From positions 1-33,535 of the forward strand of contig NZ_WGNY01000054.1 of NCBI RefSeq assembly GCF_016124325.1: a stretch of 33,535 nt of DNA, read 5' to 3'. This stretch comes from Phenylobacterium sp. (lineage in GTDB: Bacteria > Pseudomonadota > Alphaproteobacteria > Caulobacterales > Caulobacteraceae). Numbering within the stretch: the stretch's first letter is position 1; each line of letters opens with the position of its first letter. The notes beneath the pieces are model-generated. The model had not been told where the DNA came from and did not search any database. It saw only the letters and a list, made by a program, of their open reading frames with translations. Of this stretch, positions 30,594-33,535 are shown in pieces. A program made the translations under genes and the position numbers.

Positions 30594-31655
30594 CTATTCG
30601 AGATATTCGGCCCGCAGCTTTTCGATATCGGCGGCGGAGACGCCCAGTTCCTTGTCGAGATAGGCTTCGACCGAGCCGTAGCGCTGCTCCACCGCGTCCA
30701 GCGCGTAGAGGATCAGGGAGCGGTGCTCGGCGCTGTAGAGCGGCATCGGCTTGGCCGCGTTCGGATCCTTCTGGAAGCTGGCGAACATCGCCGCCGTCGG
30801 GTTGGAGGCGGCCATGGCCGGATCGATCTTCGGCATTTCGAACTCGGGGCGGCGGTATTCGGTGGAGAGGTGGTAGTCGGCGACGATCACGTCGCGCGGG
30901 ACGCCCAGGGCCGAGAGGATCAGGGCGGTGGCGAAGCCGGTGCGGTCCTGGCCGGCCGAGCAGTTGTAGACCACCGGCCCGTCGCCCCGGACGAGGTCGG
31001 CGAACAGGATCTTCAGCTGCGGCTTCAGGAGGTCGGGGAAGCCCTGGTAGAGGGCGGCCATCCGGTCGGCGGTGATCGCGCCCTTGGGCATCAGGTTGGT
31101 CATCGAGTAGCCGACGGCGACGTACTCGACGCCCTCGATCTTCGATGGGGCCAGCACCCGCTCCTCGTTGGAGCGCAGGTCGACCATCTCGTGGAGACCC
31201 AGGGCCTGGATCTTCGCCGCGTCCTCGCGGGTCAGCAGCGGCGTGGCGCCCGAGCGGAAGAAGAGCCCCCACTTCACGTGCCTGCCGCCCGCGGCCGGAT
31301 AGCCGCCCAGGTCGCGGAAGTTGGAGCCCTGCAGGAGAGGCAGCAGGCGCTCGCCGACCCGCGTGACCTTGCCGTCGGCCTCGTCGCGCAGGAGGAAGTA
31401 GGGCCGCGCCAGGGCGTCGGCCGGCGCCTCGAAGCGGCCGTCCTTGTCGTCGTCGGAGACGCGTGTGGCGTGGGCCACGTCGGCGGCCGGATCGTCGGAG
31501 ACGAAGACGTCGACGGGCCCCTTGGCCTGCCAGGTGACGACGACCTTGCCCGGTTCGGCGCGCATGGCGGCGGCGGCCGAGACCTCCGCCCGGGCCGGCG
31601 CGGCCAGGGGCAGGAGCGCGATCGAGAGGGCGAGGGCGACGAGGCGGCGGGACAT
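30594..31655 (-). CDS. secreted tyrosine-protein phosphatase-like protein
   Basis: This 353-residue protein has a signal peptide (about 1-23, APARA), a beta-rich N-terminal segment (24-105) and a phosphatase domain (about 106-340). SNFRDLGGYP (111-120) and MVDLRSNEE (157-165) are the entry motifs of the bacterial Y_phosphatase3 branch. The signature loop is N231-C232-S-A-G-Q-D-R238-T-G: the nucleophile Cys and the phosphate-binding Arg are intact, while the usual His before Cys is Asn. It probably removes phosphate from Tyr or other phosphomonoesters outside the cytoplasm. It follows the TonB-dependent receptor by 22 bases, suggesting shared transcription. Confidence 0.88.
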   Translation of the reverse strand: MSRRLVALALSIALLPLAAPARAEVSAAAAMRAEPGKVVVTWQAKGPVDVFVSDDPAADVAHATRVSDDDKDGRFEAPADALARPYFLLRDEADGKVTRVGERLLPLLQGSNFRDLGGYPAAGGRHVKWGLFFRSGATPLLTREDAAKIQALGLHEMVDLRSNEERVLAPSKIEGVEYVAVGYSMTNLMPKGAITADRMAALYQGFPDLLKPQLKILFADLVRGDGPVVYNCSAGQDRTGFATALILSALGVPRDVIVADYHLSTEYRRPEFEMPKIDPAMAASNPTAAMFASFQKDPNAAKPMPLYSAEHRSLILYALDAVEQRYGSVEAYLDKELGVSAADIEKLRAEYLE

Positions 31656-31677
31656 GGCGATCCTCCGTGGCGGCCGA

Positions 31678-33535
31678 TCAGAACTGGACGGTGGCGTCGA
31701 GGCCGTAGGTGCGCGGCTCGTTGAAGATGCCGAACACGCCCTGGACGGCGTAGGCGGCCCGGCTCTTGATGAAGGTGTGCTCCTCGTCGAAGAGGTTCCG
31801 GGCCCAGAGCGAGAGCTGCAGCGTGGCCTCGCTGCGCAGCGGGATCTCGGCGAGCGAGAGGCGCCCGTTCACGATCACCGAGTCGTCGGTGAAGGTGTTC
31901 TCGCCCGACGACCAGCGGTAGCCGTCGGCGATGTTGGCGTCGATGTGGGCCTTCAGCACGCCCATCGACAGCGGCCAGACGTAGTCGGCCGAGACGCTCC
32001 AGGCGTTCTTGGGCGTGTAGACGATGTAGACGTCCTGCAGCTTGTCGCCCGCGAAGGGATTGGCAGCCTGGGGCAGGTCGCCCTTGGTGTAGGCGTAGCT
32101 GGCCGACAGCGTCAGGCCGTCGATCGGCGCGACGAAGGCCTCGATCTCCAGGCCCTTGATCGTGCCGTGGCCGGGCGCGTTGACCGTCTCCAGCGTGCCC
32201 CGGTTGCTGTTGTTGAGGTTCACCGCCGAGAAGTCGATCTGGATGTCGCTGTAGCGGGTGGTGTAGGCGGCCACGTTCAGCCGCGCCCGGTGATCCCAGA
32301 ACTCGCTCTTGAAGCCGGCCTCGTAGGCGCTGACCTCCTCGGGGCCGAAGGCGCGGTAGCTGATGGAGCGGGAATTGGCGCCGCCCGCGCGATAGGCGGT
32401 GCCCCACTTGGCGTAGAGGTTCACGGTCTCGGTCGCGTCGAACGCCACGACCACGGCGGGGTCCACCCGGCTGTCCGAGAAGTCGAAGGTGTAGTTCGTA
32501 TTGGCGCCGTTCACCTTGAACAGCGTCCCGCTCTTCTTGTCGTGGGTCCAGCGGGCGCCGACCGTCAGGTGCAGGCGCTGGTCCAGCATCTCCGGCGTCC
32601 AGGTGGCCTGGCCGAAGCCCGCATAGCTGTCGGCCTTGGCGTTGCTGGCCCGGTCGGGGAAGGGGGTCTGGGCGCCGGCTTCCAGCGTGGGCAGCGGGGT
32701 GGCCACCGTGCCCGTGGCGTTCCACTGGGCCGAGTTGGGCGTCCAGGCGTCGTCGTCGCCGCGCTCGTGGTAGTAGTAGAGGCCGGCCACGTAGTCGATC
32801 TGGCCCACCTTCCCGAGCAGCTGGAACTCCTGGCTCCACTGCTGCTGGCGCAGCGAGGCCAGGCTGTAGCGGGCGAACTTGGCGTTGGGGATGAAGACGC
32901 CGGCGTGGGCGCCGATGCCGTTGTCGTACTGGCTCTGGCTGATGCGGCGATACGAGCTGATCGAGCGGACCTCGACGTTCTCCATCGGCGACCAGTCGGC
33001 GTGCAGCGCCCAGCCCTGGACCTTGCCGACGCTGTCCTGCTCGGGAACGCCGATGTCGGCGGTGTCCGCGCGGTCGGGCTGCACCTGCACCAGCGGCGCC
33101 TGCTTGTAGGGGGAGGCCGGGTTCAGCTCGAGGAGCTGGACGTAGTAGGACGTGGTGTTGTCGCGCGAGACGTCGAAGTCGAGCTGGGCGTTGAAGGTCG
33201 AGGTCGGCTTCCACAGGGCGGCGAGGTGGACGCCCCGGCGGTCGAGCTTGTTGAAGTCCTCGGCGCTCTGCAGCGGGTTTTCGGTGGTGCCGTCGCGGCG
33301 GACGATCACGCCGTCCAGCTTGACGCTGATGTCGTTCCACTCCGGCAGGTCCAGGTGGGTTTCGCTGGAGTAGCCGTTGAAGTTGCGCACGCCGACCGTC
33401 TGGCGCAGGCGGAAGTCGCCCGAGGGCTTGCGGCTGACGATGCTGACCGCGCCGCCGGTGGAGTTGCGGCCGAACAGCGTGCCCTGCGGGCCCTTCAGCA
33501 CCTCGATGCGCTCGATGTCGAACAGGGCCGTGCCC
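31678..33535 (-). CDS. TonB-dependent receptor (5' end beyond window)
   Basis: This outer-membrane receptor lacks its N-terminus, because the frame is still open at the window edge. The first visible part is the plug domain: FDIERIEVLKGPQGTLFGRN, then STGGAVSIVSRKP. A long beta-barrel follows with alternating Tyr/Trp/Phe-rich strands and ends in DATVQF, the C-terminal aromatic required for barrel insertion. About 618 residues are seen. Such receptors take up siderophores, cobalamin, sugars or aromatic compounds using TonB energy; the LFDIERIEVLKGPQG form is typical of the large Caulobacterales/Sphingomonadales group. The substrate cannot be told. A secreted phosphatase-like gene follows 22 bases later. 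Confidence 0.95.
   Translation of the reverse strand, partial: GTALFDIERIEVLKGPQGTLFGRNSTGGAVSIVSRKPSGDFRLRQTVGVRNFNGYSSETHLDLPEWNDISVKLDGVIVRRDGTTENPLQSAEDFNKLDRRGVHLAALWKPTSTFNAQLDFDVSRDNTTSYYVQLLELNPASPYKQAPLVQVQPDRADTADIGVPEQDSVGKVQGWALHADWSPMENVEVRSISSYRRISQSQYDNGIGAHAGVFIPNAKFARYSLASLRQQQWSQEFQLLGKVGQIDYVAGLYYYHERGDDDAWTPNSAQWNATGTVATPLPTLEAGAQTPFPDRASNAKADSYAGFGQATWTPEMLDQRLHLTVGARWTHDKKSGTLFKVNGANTNYTFDFSDSRVDPAVVVAFDATETVNLYAKWGTAYRAGGANSRSISYRAFGPEEVSAYEAGFKSEFWDHRARLNVAAYTTRYSDIQIDFSAVNLNNSNRGTLETVNAPGHGTIKGLEIEAFVAPIDGLTLSASYAYTKGDLPQAANPFAGDKLQDVYIVYTPKNAWSVSADYVWPLSMGVLKAHIDANIADGYRWSSGENTFTDDSVIVNGRLSLAEIPLRSEATLQLSLWARNLFDEEHTFIKSRAAYAVQGVFGIFNEPRTYGLDATVQF

Overview
The window is GC-rich, densely packed chromosomal DNA with the look of an alphaproteobacterium of the Caulobacteraceae; Phenylobacterium or Caulobacter is my best guess, by inference only. 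The signs are a PEPxxWA-CTERM surface protein, adjacent thrB and rnhA, a three-gene Rieske/cytochrome b/cytochrome c1 operon, a DUF1285-NUDIX-DUF6111-cca chain, a TonB-dependent receptor, frequent GTG/TTG starts and many short palindromic intergenic repeats. I found no tRNA or rRNA gene, CRISPR array, transposase, integrase or phage gene. No known defence or secretion system is present; this is mostly ordinary core and semi-core chromosome.

Layout. 1-434: a dispersed repeat and a small AbrB/MazE-like protein. 516-2626: thrB (homoserine kinase), rnhA (RNase HI) and a MarR regulator, with a striking array of alternating TTCAA/TTGAA half-sites in front of marR. 2827-3612: an orphan PEP-CTERM protein. 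3623-6895 (minus): two tandem secreted M20 metallopeptidase paralogues followed by a protein that aligns with RNase HI but has alanine at all four catalytic acid positions. 7081-8778: a class C serine hydrolase and a divergent thioredoxin 2 (trxC), each followed by a copy of the same cloverleaf-like palindromic element. 8959-11146: an MBL-fold hydrolase and two GNAT acetyltransferases, overlapping or nearly so. 11368-13598 (minus): an MFS transporter, then a short-chain dehydrogenase. 13812-17066: GNAT, DUF1285, CoA pyrophosphatase, DUF6111 and cca, the last four coupled by short overlaps.

17076-18074: a class I glutamine amidotransferase bracketed by two MITE-like elements that share GTCAT...ATGAC ends. 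18086-20898 (minus): trmL, hemF, a ChbG/YdjC-like deacetylase and a GNAT protein in one tight operon. 21121-23917: the cytochrome bc1 operon petABC, closed by a strong intrinsic terminator. 24005-26750: a CPBP membrane protease, a convergent two-lobed retropepsin-like protein, a small membrane protein and a protein with two XRE-like helix-turn-helix segments. 26747-29246 (minus): ychF and two tandem dienelactone hydrolases. 29367-30590: a secreted protein made of two copies of one domain. 30594-33535 (minus): a TonB-dependent receptor, cut by the window edge, followed by a secreted tyrosine-phosphatase-like enzyme.

How the genes work together. The clear functional units are respiratory complex III (petABC), haem and tRNA maturation (hemF, trmL, cca), threonine synthesis (thrB) and, by inference, peptide scavenging (the M20 pair) and TonB-dependent uptake. 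The most unusual items are the RNase H pseudoenzyme downstream of the peptidase pair, the half-site array before marR, and the two families of covarying palindromic elements. Long overlapping open frames on the opposite strand are GC-rich artefacts and were left out.
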